Assembly: GCA_044425575.1 (NCBI GenBank)
Contig: JAWXVE010000001.1
Location: 19,678-83,677 of the forward strand
Direction of reading: 5' to 3'
DNA: 64,000 nucleotides
Source of the DNA: JAWXVE01 sp044425575
GTDB lineage: Bacteria; Bacillota; Clostridia; Lachnospirales; Lachnospiraceae
A model generated the notes under the pieces. It saw only the letters and a list, made by a program, of their open reading frames with translations. It searched no databases and was not told the DNA's origin. Positions 53,601 through 62,474 of this stretch are shown here, piece after piece. Both the position numbers and the translations under genes were made by a program. Each line of letters opens with the position of its first letter. Within the stretch, counting starts at the first letter, position 1.

Positions 53601-54692
53601 ATGAAGAAAACAATTCTACTGGTAGATTATTATGGAACATGTAATGAGCAGGGAGAATTATTAGGACACTCCCGTAAAGTCTTACAAGATTATACGAAAT
53701 TAATTGAGGAGAAGGCTGAGATTAGTGTTATGGCATCTCCATGTATTCTGGAAGAGATTCTACCAGATGCTTATACAGAGTGTATTCCGCTACCTCACAA
53801 TCTTGTGATTGCCCCTAACAATAGCTTAATGACTCGTATACGAGATAAATTCCGCTTATTGACTAATTTAAGACAAGTAGTGGCTGTTAGCGGTAACTAT
53901 GACGTGATTTGGTTTTACCGCACTGACTTTTTTCTGTTTTTTTTCTTTGCAAGCCACTTATTATCACTGCCCAAGCAATTGCATAAAGTTGCCCTTATCT
54001 ATCAAGTTACTTTTACACAAAGTCGCTTGAATCGATTCCTAGAGTGGATTTATAAGAAGGGAATGAAGCAATTTAATGTGATTATTACTACAGTGGAGAG
54101 TAAGGAAAGCAAAGATCGTGCATCAAGATTCTACATGCCAGATTACTTCTACGAAGAGGAGCAATATGGGAAGTATGTGGCGGAAGAAAAAGTAGATCAG
54201 GTAGTCTGTCTTGGAACCATGAATCACTATAAGAAATTAGAAGAATTAGTTGAGGTGTTCAACCAGATTGAGTACCCACTTGAGATTATAGGACCATTTT
54301 TTGATTCAGAGCGGGCTATTCGTCTACAAGAGATGGCAAAGCCTCATATTCATATTGTCAATGAGAAGTTGTCAGAGGAAGCCTACTATAAGAAACTAGG
54401 GAAAGCAAAGTACACCATCTTGCCTTATGATGAACAGCAATATGAAGGAAGAACTTCAGGAATCTTATTAGAGAGTATGTTTGTAGATACTATTCCAATT
54501 GCTCCTAAGTGTCTCTTTGAGACGACCAAGGTTAGTGGGATTGCATATGAGCATATGACAGAGTTAATCGAACAGTTGCCCCAGTGGGAAGATGCTTGGA
54601 TTGAGCAGCGTATAAGTGAAAACCAAAAGAGACGATCTGAGCAGTATGATAAGAAGAGGGTTCAAGAGACTTTGAATGATGTGTTGTTTTAA
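53601..54692 (+). CDS. GT-B glycosyltransferase-like protein
   Basis: A 363-residue protein of GT-B type. LVDYYGTCNEQGELLGHSRK opens the acceptor domain; the donor-like domain has CLGTMNHYKKLEELVEVF, EIIGPFFDSERAIRL and EGRTSGILLESMFVDT. It is not a typical GT4, as the E-x7-E motif is altered. The ribosome site AAGGGA (53581-53586) is ideally spaced for an out-of-frame ATG at 53594 and 14 bases from ATG 53601, an odd arrangement. The start is therefore less certain than the body of the gene. Confidence 0.62.
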   Translation: MKKTILLVDYYGTCNEQGELLGHSRKVLQDYTKLIEEKAEISVMASPCILEEILPDAYTECIPLPHNLVIAPNNSLMTRIRDKFRLLTNLRQVVAVSGNYDVIWFYRTDFFLFFFFASHLLSLPKQLHKVALIYQVTFTQSRLNRFLEWIYKKGMKQFNVIITTVESKESKDRASRFYMPDYFYEEEQYGKYVAEEKVDQVVCLGTMNHYKKLEELVEVFNQIEYPLEIIGPFFDSERAIRLQEMAKPHIHIVNEKLSEEAYYKKLGKAKYTILPYDEQQYEGRTSGILLESMFVDTIPIAPKCLFETTKVSGIAYEHMTELIEQLPQWEDAWIEQRISENQKRRSEQYDKKRVQETLNDVLF

Positions 54693-54727
54693 TTTATATA
54701 GAAAACGAATCAATAAAGAGGTAAAGT

Positions 54728-55435
54728 ATGTGGAGTAGAAAGTTCAAAGAGCTTGGTTGGTGGATCTATAAGCTAATTTATTTACCAATTGCTAAGTTTA
54801 TACTTGAGCGTAAGACCAATAGTATACTTAAGCAAGGTGTGTTTTATGATAGTAAATTAGTTCTGCTAGGCAAGAATTTTGTAGGACAAAGAACTTATCT
54901 ATCGAATATGGAATTGGGGTACGCTACGTATGTATGCAGAGATTGCCATTTGGCAAATACCAAGATCGGTGCCTATACATCTATCGGGAATCATGTCCGT
55001 ACGGTAATGGGTCAGCATCCAACGAAAGGCTGTATATCAACCCACCCATCTACCTATGCTGTGCATACACCTATGGAACTTAGTTATGTAACGAGCAATA
55101 CATTTTGTGAACATCAATATGCTGATTCAGATGATAAATGGTCAATTACTATAGGAAATGACGTGTGGATTGGGGATGATGTTAAGATTATAGAAGGTGT
55201 TTCCATTGGAGATGGTGCTGTTATTGGTTGCGGCTCAGTCGTAACGAGAGATGTGGAGCCTTATACAATTAACAAGGGAATTCCTTGCAAATGTAGTGGA
55301 AAGCGCTTTACTGATACAGAAATCGAACAATTATTGGAACTAAAGTGGTGGAATAAAGGGGAAGAGTGGATAAGAAAACATATAAATGAGTTTCTAGAGG
55401 CCAATATACTCTTGAGAGAATGGGACAATCTATGA
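54728..55435 (+). CDS. Hexapeptide-repeat O-acyltransferase, CatB/WcaF-like
   Basis: A 235-residue left-handed beta-helix acyltransferase. Hexapeptide repeats run through [10 protein letters not shown] and the stretch [20 protein letters not shown] to [27 protein letters not shown] lies before them. [13 protein letters not shown] gives the likely catalytic His. These enzymes usually acetylate sugar hydroxyls using acetyl-CoA. It is not the PglD type, which has an extra N-terminal Rossmann-like domain. GAGGTAAAG precedes the ATG; the stop overlaps the next gene by 4 bases. Confidence 0.85.
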   Translation: MWSRKFKELGWWIYKLIYLPIAKFILERKTNSILKQGVFYDSKLVLLGKNFVGQRTYLSNMELGYATYVCRDCHLANTKIGAYTSIGNHVRTVMGQHPTKGCISTHPSTYAVHTPMELSYVTSNTFCEHQYADSDDKWSITIGNDVWIGDDVKIIEGVSIGDGAVIGCGSVVTRDVEPYTINKGIPCKCSGKRFTDTEIEQLLELKWWNKGEEWIRKHINEFLEANILLREWDNL

Positions 55436-56358
55436 TAAAGTTATCAATTATTATACCACACTATAATTCACCAAACATGCTACAGAAGTTGCTGGAATCT
55501 ATACCAGAGCGACTTGACTTAGAAGTAATTGTTGTGGATGATAATAGTAACCAAGAGGTGGAACTATTACAGCAACTTCAAGAAAATGGGAAGCATAGTC
55601 GTGTTCAATTCTATGTAAATCATACAGGAAAGAAAGGTGCAGGCGTTGCACGTAATGTTGGACTATCCCATGCAGTGGGTGAGTGGCTTCTGTTTGCCGA
55701 TGCAGATGATTGCTTTGTAGAAGGATTTTATGAAATTGTGCAAAAGCACATGGATGATGGTGTAGAACTTGTTTTTTTCCCACCAACAAGTCGCGATTTG
55801 GACAGGGGACAGTTATCCAATCGTCATTTGTTTTTTGAACAATTAGTCATGAATTATGTAAGGGATGCAACTATAGAAGCGGAATTAAAGTTAAGATACT
55901 CATACCATTCCCCTTGGTCCAAAATGGTCAGACGTTCCTTAATTGTGGAATATGCAATAGAATTTGATGATTCTTTTGTAGCCAATGATATTATGTATTC
56001 TGTGAAAATTGGATACTATAGTAAGGGGTTTGCAGTATCAGATAAAATCATCTATTGTATTCATACGCATGGGGAAGGGCTGACTCGTAATCTTACAGAG
56101 GAAAAGTTCGATATACGTTTACAGGTTGAAATGAATAAATATGAATTTTTACGACAGCGATTAAGGACAGAAGAGCTGAAGCTACTCGATATTAATATTT
56201 TACAATATCTTACAATGCTCCGAGAACATAGATTAGGAAAACCAAGTAAATATATTACGACTTTTAGCAATCTAAAGAGAAGAGGCATCCCACTGGTAGA
56301 GAAGAACTTGCGAAGTCCAGGCTATATTATGGAGAAAGTGGCGGCTAGGTTTCAGTAA
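55432..56358 (+). CDS. Glycosyltransferase family 2
   Basis: A 308-residue GT-A enzyme with [51 protein letters not shown], in which DADD is the metal-binding motif, and a C-terminal helical tail. It starts at an ATGA overlap with the acyltransferase gene. It is one of two neighbouring GT2 enzymes upstream of the third ABC flippase. Substrate unknown. Confidence 0.85.
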   Translation: MIKLSIIIPHYNSPNMLQKLLESIPERLDLEVIVVDDNSNQEVELLQQLQENGKHSRVQFYVNHTGKKGAGVARNVGLSHAVGEWLLFADADDCFVEGFYEIVQKHMDDGVELVFFPPTSRDLDRGQLSNRHLFFEQLVMNYVRDATIEAELKLRYSYHSPWSKMVRRSLIVEYAIEFDDSFVANDIMYSVKIGYYSKGFAVSDKIIYCIHTHGEGLTRNLTEEKFDIRLQVEMNKYEFLRQRLRTEELKLLDINILQYLTMLREHRLGKPSKYITTFSNLKRRGIPLVEKNLRSPGYIMEKVAARFQ

Positions 56359-56414
56359 ATTATGATTCGTATATTCTATGGAATATGAAGAGCGGGTATG
56401 AGAGGAAGAGAATA

Positions 56415-57263
56415 ATGGACGGCTATACTTTGTCAGTGATTATCCCAAATTATAATAAAGAAAAATACTTGGCGCAGTGCTTAGATTCCATTCTTACTCA
56501 AACACGGATGCCAGATGAAATTATTATTGTAGATGATTGCTCAAGGGATCAATCGAGAGAGATTATACGGAAGTATCAAGAACGTTGTGATAAAATCCTT
56601 CCAATGATGCTAGACGAAAATGTAGGCGTATCGCAAGCTAGAAATCTGGGAATCGACAAAGCTTCTAGTATATATATTACGTGTTTAGACAGTGATGATT
56701 TTTACTATTCTAATCACAAATTAGAAAATGAGATGAATTTAATTTATCAGTATGGGAAGAGACAGCAAGAGATACTGGCATACTCATCCTTGGTTAATGT
56801 TAATGAGCAAGGAGAAGTAATCTATTATACAAGTAGGTTTGCCCCTTTATTAGCATTGGGAAATGCCAGATGGTACTTCAATGGAATTGTACAAGTGGGG
56901 TATTGTCCTAGGGACTATTGTATGAAGAAATCTATTGTGCAAAGTGTAGGTGGTTATGAAGTTGGACAAAGCTTCTATGAAGATTTCGATTTGTTAGTTC
57001 GATTATCGGATAAAGTGTTATTCTATCAAACGAAACATCATGGCACGGCATACCGAAATGGAAATGGTGGATTATCTCAACAGTCTAAAGAAATGCATAA
57101 GAGTACGGTGAAGCAGATTCAAAGAAAATATTATGGAAGATTGACTACAAGTGAAAAGATAAAAGCGAATCTTTATAAATTGCTATCGAGTACGAAAATA
57201 CTCAATGTCATATCAAAGCCATATAATGTGATAGATGCACTTAGGAATGGAAATAAAGGATAA
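56415..57263 (+). CDS. Glycosyltransferase family 2
   Basis: A 282-residue GT-A enzyme: SVIIPNYNKEKYLAQCLDSIL, IIIVDDCSRDQSREI, NVGVSQARNLGIDKA, and TCLDSDDFYYS, in which DSDD binds metal. GAGAGGAAGAG precedes ATG 56415; ATG 56385 would give a longer, less likely form. It lies 6 bases before the ABC transporter gene. Confidence 0.85.
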   Translation: MDGYTLSVIIPNYNKEKYLAQCLDSILTQTRMPDEIIIVDDCSRDQSREIIRKYQERCDKILPMMLDENVGVSQARNLGIDKASSIYITCLDSDDFYYSNHKLENEMNLIYQYGKRQQEILAYSSLVNVNEQGEVIYYTSRFAPLLALGNARWYFNGIVQVGYCPRDYCMKKSIVQSVGGYEVGQSFYEDFDLLVRLSDKVLFYQTKHHGTAYRNGNGGLSQQSKEMHKSTVKQIQRKYYGRLTTSEKIKANLYKLLSSTKILNVISKPYNVIDALRNGNKG

Positions 57264-57269
57264 TAAAAC

Positions 57270-59027
57270 ATGAAAAAGTTATTACAAACCTTACAAAAGG
57301 TAATCTATATCTTAGACCGCAAACAAAAAGCAGTAGCCATATTAGTGCTAGTATTATCTGTTTTGGGGTCGGTTCTAGAAATGTTAGGAGTTTCTTCAAT
57401 TGTACCACTAGTTACGGTGATCTTAGACCCAGATGCAGTGCAAAATAATGCAATTGTGCAAAGTATCGTATTCTTACAAGAACGAACTTACCAAGAGCTT
57501 GTATTAGTCATCGGTGGGGGCGTAGTCTTACTCTATATGATTAAGAATATCTATTTTATCGTGTTATCTTATGTGCGGGTAAAATTCACTTGTAAAATCA
57601 AACGGGAATTATCCATCCGCATGATGAATGTGTACATGCAAAGAGGGTATCAGTTCTTTCTCGGGAGAAATTATGGGCAATTAACACGAGGAATTGATGG
57701 TGATGCGAGCTCGTTACAGACGTTCCTAAGCTCTGCATTAAAATTTGCCATGGAAATCTTAAGTGCATTATTAATCTTTCTTTATATGTGTTATTCTGAT
57801 TGGCAAATGGCATTAGCTATGATTGTACTATCAGCAGTTTGTTTAGTAATTATTAATACATTCTTTCGTAAGAGAATGTATCAAGTTGGCATTGAGCAGA
57901 GGAAGTATGGAAGTAAAAGCAATCAAGCATTATTACAGGCACTGCAAGGCATCAAAGAAGTACTAATTATGCAGAAGCAAAAGCACTTTGTAAAGCGATA
58001 TGAAGATGCTCAAGTTCAATTGCAATTACAGACAGTGAAACAAACAGTAGGTGGAGAAAGTCCTGCCTATGTGGTAGAGGGAATCTGTGTATCAGGGTTA
58101 ATGGTCATTGTATGTTTAAGAGTGGTTACTATGGATAATCCTATAGAATTAATGGCTACTCTGTCAGGTTTTGTAATGGGTGCCTTTCGCGTACTACCAT
58201 CCCTAGGGAAAATAGCTAGCTTATTAAACATTCTTACAAATTCCATTGCCAGCGTAGATGCTTATTATGAGAAAGTAAAAGAAGTAGAACAATATCAGAA
58301 CGAAATAGCCAATGAAGATACTCATCTATTAGAAGGAATGGATACCACAAAAGGTACTATATCAGTAGAAAATATTACTTTCTCATATGAGAATACAGAT
58401 ACGCCAGTTTTGTGTAATGCATCACTTACTGTGGAAGTGGGACAAGCGGTGGGGATTATTGGGGAGTCAGGTTCAGGGAAATCAACACTTGCGGATATTA
58501 TGCTAGGTTTATTAAAGCCACAAGAAGGGGAAGTATTATTTAATCATGTTAATATTCACCAGATGCCATTTGAGTGGTCTAGATTAGTGGGTTATGTACC
58601 ACAATCCGTATACTTGATTGATGATTCCATTGCCAATAATATTGCATTTGGTGAAAATGGTGTAGATCAAGAACGCTTAGAAGAGGCGATTCAGAAGGCA
58701 AAATTAAAAGAATTTGTGGATTCTTTGCCAAAGGGGACGGATACCATTGTAGGGGATCGCGGTGTACGGCTGTCAGGAGGACAACGTCAAAGAATTGCTA
58801 TTGCAAGAGCTTTGTACCGAGAACCGAAGATTTTGATCTTAGACGAAGCTACTTCTGCACTTGATAATGACACAGAACAAGCAATTATGGAAGCGATCGA
58901 TTCCTTGCAAGGTGAGGTAACCCTTCTGATTATTGCTCATCGCTTAACAACCATTAAAAAGTGTGATATAATATGCGAAGTTGTGGATCATGAGATTGTG
59001 CATAGGAATAAAGAAGAGGTGGTATAG
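57270..59027 (+). CDS. ABC transporter, PglK-like flippase (third copy)
   Basis: A 585-residue permease-ATPase fusion: six helices, Walker A GESGSGKST, signature LSGGQRQRIAIARAL, Walker B ILILDEATSALD, H-loop IIAHRL. The SVLEMLGVSSIVPLVTVIL segment matches PglK. Together with the two other copies it suggests several distinct lipid-linked oligosaccharides or substrate-specific exporters. AAAGGA lies upstream of the ATG. Confidence 0.88.
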   Translation: MKKLLQTLQKVIYILDRKQKAVAILVLVLSVLGSVLEMLGVSSIVPLVTVILDPDAVQNNAIVQSIVFLQERTYQELVLVIGGGVVLLYMIKNIYFIVLSYVRVKFTCKIKRELSIRMMNVYMQRGYQFFLGRNYGQLTRGIDGDASSLQTFLSSALKFAMEILSALLIFLYMCYSDWQMALAMIVLSAVCLVIINTFFRKRMYQVGIEQRKYGSKSNQALLQALQGIKEVLIMQKQKHFVKRYEDAQVQLQLQTVKQTVGGESPAYVVEGICVSGLMVIVCLRVVTMDNPIELMATLSGFVMGAFRVLPSLGKIASLLNILTNSIASVDAYYEKVKEVEQYQNEIANEDTHLLEGMDTTKGTISVENITFSYENTDTPVLCNASLTVEVGQAVGIIGESGSGKSTLADIMLGLLKPQEGEVLFNHVNIHQMPFEWSRLVGYVPQSVYLIDDSIANNIAFGENGVDQERLEEAIQKAKLKEFVDSLPKGTDTIVGDRGVRLSGGQRQRIAIARALYREPKILILDEATSALDNDTEQAIMEAIDSLQGEVTLLIIAHRLTTIKKCDIICEVVDHEIVHRNKEEVV

Positions 59028-59031
59028 AGTT

Positions 59032-60327
59032 ATGTCGTTAGACAAAAAAATAATGCCAGTCAAAGAACTTTTTATGGGTATTTTAGTTAGTGTATATCGT
59101 AAAAAACTTCTGTACTTTTTGTCCACCCAAATAAATGGTACACAGACTGAAATAAGACGTGTCTTGCATGGTTTTAATGAGCAGCATATGCCAGTGTCAG
59201 AAAAACAATTATGGAGATTATGTTTTTCTATTCCGGAGAGAAGGATACGAAACAAATTATATGAATATTTTATAGAGTGTGATATTGATAAAAAAGCTGA
59301 GAAATCTTACGAAATAAGAGATGATATTAGTAGTAGTTTGATGCAATGTTCGCAAGAATTTATTCATTTAGTAGAACGTATTTTTAATTTGAGAGGCAAT
59401 TTTAATAGTGCATATGAAATGAGAATGTTAGCAAATGAAAGATTGATTCGTAAATATGATAATGTGAAGAAAGTTCCAGACCGATATTTTATGGAAATGT
59501 TTTGGGCTCTCAACTGTGAATCTTGCATAGAAAAACAAAAAGTACTATGCTCTAATATGATAAGAATTTTTCATAGAGAAGATTATATTCCTACAGCTGT
59601 TATGAATTATTTATATATGACAGGCAGGATTCATAAGCATAGAATAGAATTAATCCAATCAAATAATCTGGAATTCTATAAGATGATTGTAAATAAAAAA
59701 ATTGCTATTGTAGGACCTGCAAGTGGTCATATAGCATTAGAGGAATTACGAAAAGAATTTGATATAATAGTGACTATGAATTATAAAGGTGATTGGTCGT
59801 CGTCGCCTGATATAGTTTATTATCCACAAGATGTGGTTAACCAGATTATGATGGAGAATAATGGAGTTTGTCATGCTGAACGGTTGTTCGAATCTTATTT
59901 TTCAGTTTTTGATAGTGCACAGTTAAGTAATGACCAATTAAAACTCGTTAAAGCTGGTAGAGCAAGGAAAGAATGGCGTAATGGTATGAATTTGTTTGCC
60001 AACGGATATGCTAGCATGATTCCATTTATAGTTTTTGATATTATGTGTTTTGAACCAAAAAATATCAAGGTATTTAATACAAACTTTTATCTATCAAAAC
60101 AAAAATATCAGATGAAGTATTTAGGTGCGGTAGCAGATCAGAATAACAAGATGGAAGGTAGTAAATTTTATGTAGGAGCATCTGGACATAATTTTTATGA
60201 ACAATTTCAACTTACAAAAGACTTATTCAATCATAATTGTGTAGAATTCGATGAAATGGGCTTAGAAGCTATAGAGGTTGAATTAGAGGACTATTGTAAT
60301 GTATTAATGAGTGTTGGTGGAATATAA
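59032..60327 (+). CDS. Unrecognised protein, GT29-like C-terminal region
   Basis: A 431-residue protein with no clear match. The N-terminal half is helical and charged. In the C-terminal half, KKIAIVGPASGHIALEELRKEFD followed by IIVTMNYKGD looks like the nucleotide-binding start of GT29-like (sialyltransferase-type) bacterial proteins, and ANGYASMIPFIVFD plus GASGHNFYEQF may form the active site. It has no signal peptide and no helix-rich membrane region. Base and codon use look more AT-rich than in neighbouring genes, suggesting recent acquisition. It lies between the third flippase and the heptose genes. Start 59032 is chosen to avoid overlap with the upstream gene. Confidence 0.55.
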   Translation: MSLDKKIMPVKELFMGILVSVYRKKLLYFLSTQINGTQTEIRRVLHGFNEQHMPVSEKQLWRLCFSIPERRIRNKLYEYFIECDIDKKAEKSYEIRDDISSSLMQCSQEFIHLVERIFNLRGNFNSAYEMRMLANERLIRKYDNVKKVPDRYFMEMFWALNCESCIEKQKVLCSNMIRIFHREDYIPTAVMNYLYMTGRIHKHRIELIQSNNLEFYKMIVNKKIAIVGPASGHIALEELRKEFDIIVTMNYKGDWSSSPDIVYYPQDVVNQIMMENNGVCHAERLFESYFSVFDSAQLSNDQLKLVKAGRARKEWRNGMNLFANGYASMIPFIVFDIMCFEPKNIKVFNTNFYLSKQKYQMKYLGAVADQNNKMEGSKFYVGASGHNFYEQFQLTKDLFNHNCVEFDEMGLEAIEVELEDYCNVLMSVGGI

Positions 60328-60369
60328 GAGAATTATTTGTGATTTAGAAAGGGATGGGTCATATAATAC

Positions 60370-60945
60370 ATGAATCAATCATTGAAACAAGAATCAAAAG
60401 AATACATTAGATTATTGCTTAAAACATTAGAAAATACTATTGCACAAGCAGAAGCAATATTATCCTACGAAAGTGCCATAGAATATATCTACCATACTAT
60501 GTTAAGTGCCCAAAAGAATCACAAGACCATCTTCTTCATTGGCAACGGTGGAAGTGCAGGGATTGCAGTACACTTTGCAGCAGATTATCAGAATGCGGGT
60601 CGTATGAAGACGCAGACCTTTTATGATCCAGCACTGATTACCTGTATGGCCAATGACTATGGATACGAGCAAGTGTTTGCAAAGCCTTTGGAACTTCATG
60701 GAGAAGAAGGGGATGTATTAATTGCAATTAGCAGTAGTGGCAATTCCCCTAATATTATAAATGGTGCGGCAGTAGCTCGTGAAAAAGGAATGAACATCAT
60801 TACCATGACAGGGTTTAAGGAAGAAAATCAATTAAAGCAGCTAGGAGATCTTAATGTGTACGTACCTATTTGTGAATATGGAATTGTAGAATCCATTCAC
60901 AACTTAATGTTACAACAAGTGATTGATCTGATTACGAAAGAGTAG
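60370..60945 (+). CDS. gmhA: Sedoheptulose 7-phosphate isomerase
   Basis: A 191-residue SIS-domain enzyme. FIGNGGSAGIAVHFAADY and MKTQTFYDPALITC are the GmhA substrate-binding motifs, and LIAISSSGNSPNI is the phosphate site. It makes D-glycero-D-manno-heptose 7-phosphate. The gene is followed by gmhB after 2 bases. Length is normal for GmhA. A purine-rich AAAGGGATGGG lies about 12 bases before the ATG. Confidence 0.92.
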   Translation: MNQSLKQESKEYIRLLLKTLENTIAQAEAILSYESAIEYIYHTMLSAQKNHKTIFFIGNGGSAGIAVHFAADYQNAGRMKTQTFYDPALITCMANDYGYEQVFAKPLELHGEEGDVLIAISSSGNSPNIINGAAVAREKGMNIITMTGFKEENQLKQLGDLNVYVPICEYGIVESIHNLMLQQVIDLITKE

Positions 60946-60947
60946 AT

Positions 60948-61511
60948 ATGAAGCAGAAAGTAATCTTCTTAGACCGAGACGGGGTCTTAACGAAAGAGAA
61001 AAGTTATGTGTGCAAGAGAGAGGAATTGGAAATCTTACCCTATGCCAAGGAAGCAGTAAGAATCCTCAAAGCATTAGGTTATTATGTTATTGTGATTACC
61101 AATCAATCAGCGGTGGCAAGAGGAATCCTATTAGAAGAAGAACTCCTCGTTATGAATCGAATGTTAGAAGACGAGTTGGCAGTAGACCATGTGTATTATT
61201 GCCCACACCTTCCTCCAGTAGAGGGAGAGGAACAGTCGCCCTATAGAATTCTATGTACTTGTAGAAAGCCAAACACAGGAATGTTAGAACAAGCATTTCA
61301 TGACTATCCATTAACCAAAGAGGGTTCCTATTTTGTAGGGGATCGAGGCTCTGATTTGTTGGCAGGACAAGGCTTTGGAGTGAGCACAGTGTTAGTTAAT
61401 TCAGGATATGGTACAAAGTCGTTAGAAGTAGACATTCAGCCAGACGCTATATTTGAAACAGTTTTAGAATTCGCCAGAGAGTTAGAGAAGGATAATAAGC
61501 ATGCCATTTAA
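60948..61511 (+). CDS. gmhB: D,D-heptose 1,7-bisphosphate phosphatase
   Basis: A 187-residue HAD-family phosphatase. The nucleophile Asp9 and acid Asp11 are in FLDRDGVLT; ITNQSAVARG is motif II; the zinc-binding loop is C-x-H (YCPHLPP) and C-x-C (LCTCRKP), as in GmhB; VGDRGSDLLAG is motif IV. It removes the C7 phosphate from heptose 1,7-bisphosphate. It overlaps the next gene by 11 bases. Confidence 0.92.
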   Translation: MKQKVIFLDRDGVLTKEKSYVCKREELEILPYAKEAVRILKALGYYVIVITNQSAVARGILLEEELLVMNRMLEDELAVDHVYYCPHLPPVEGEEQSPYRILCTCRKPNTGMLEQAFHDYPLTKEGSYFVGDRGSDLLAGQGFGVSTVLVNSGYGTKSLEVDIQPDAIFETVLEFARELEKDNKHAI

Positions 61512-62463
61512 ACAATTTGACCGAAGTAAGATTCAATTAAAACCACTTTCCCAGAGAGTCCACGATGTTCACATGGAACAGATGAACTACGAAGGGAAAG
61601 TACTAGATACCTGCAATCCCACTTATGGCATATTGGGAGAACGGATGAGACAAGCTAGCAATAAAAAGTCTACCATTCTAATGATGTATGGTGCCCATGT
61701 GATTCGCACAGGAAATGCACCTTACATGATTCAGTTAATGCAAGAGGGATTGATTACTCATTTTGCAACCAACGGCGCAGGAGCCATTCATGACTTTGAA
61801 TTATCTATGATTGGAGCCACCTGTGAAAGTGTTGCAAAGTATATCTCAAAGGGACAATTTGGTCTATGGGAAGAGACGACAAGGTTTAACGATGCTATGA
61901 ATCAAGGAGTAGAAGATGGACTTGGATTCGGAGAGGCCATTGGCCGATATATCTGGGAAAATGAATTCCCTAATCGAGAATCTAGCGTGTTAGCCATGGC
62001 GTATCATTTACAAGTGCCTGCAACGGTTCATATTGGAATTGGTAATGACATTGTTCATGAATATGAGAACTTTAATCCTGCTCTAGCGGGAACAGGTTCC
62101 TACCGAGATTTTCTGATTTATACAGAATCTATTACAAGATTAGAGGGCGGTGTGTTCCTCAATGTGGGTTCAGCCGTAACAGGACCAGAAGTTTATTTAA
62201 AAGCATTGGCAATGGCAAGGAATGTGGCCAATCAAGAAGGAAAACAAATCTGTAACTTCACCACTGCCGTATTCGATATGCAGAAGATTGGAACAAGTGA
62301 CTTTAGCAAAGAGGCAGATAAAAGCAACCCTAGTTATTATTTTCGACCATGGAAAACCATCTTGACTCGAACCGTAGCAGATGGTGGTGAAAGTTATTAT
62401 ATAGAAGGTAGTCATGATGTAACAATTCCTACCTTATATGAGGAATTATTAGGAAAGAAGTGA
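61501..62463 (+). CDS. Conserved protein of unknown function in the heptose cassette
   Basis: A 320-residue soluble protein with no membrane segments. Recognisable stretches are MMYGAHVIRTGNAPYMI, FATNGAGAIHDFELSMIGA and FGLWEETTRFND. The G-A-x-x-x-R-T-G and NGAGxxHDFE patterns recall the NAD-binding fold of deoxyhypusine-synthase-like proteins, but the similarity is loose. It is translated between gmhB and the HldE-like gene with an 11-base overlap, so a role in heptose metabolism or regulation is likely. I cannot name the reaction. Confidence 0.6.
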   Translation: MPFKQFDRSKIQLKPLSQRVHDVHMEQMNYEGKVLDTCNPTYGILGERMRQASNKKSTILMMYGAHVIRTGNAPYMIQLMQEGLITHFATNGAGAIHDFELSMIGATCESVAKYISKGQFGLWEETTRFNDAMNQGVEDGLGFGEAIGRYIWENEFPNRESSVLAMAYHLQVPATVHIGIGNDIVHEYENFNPALAGTGSYRDFLIYTESITRLEGGVFLNVGSAVTGPEVYLKALAMARNVANQEGKQICNFTTAVFDMQKIGTSDFSKEADKSNPSYYFRPWKTILTRTVADGGESYYIEGSHDVTIPTLYEELLGKK

Positions 62464-62474
62464 GGCGTTAGAGA

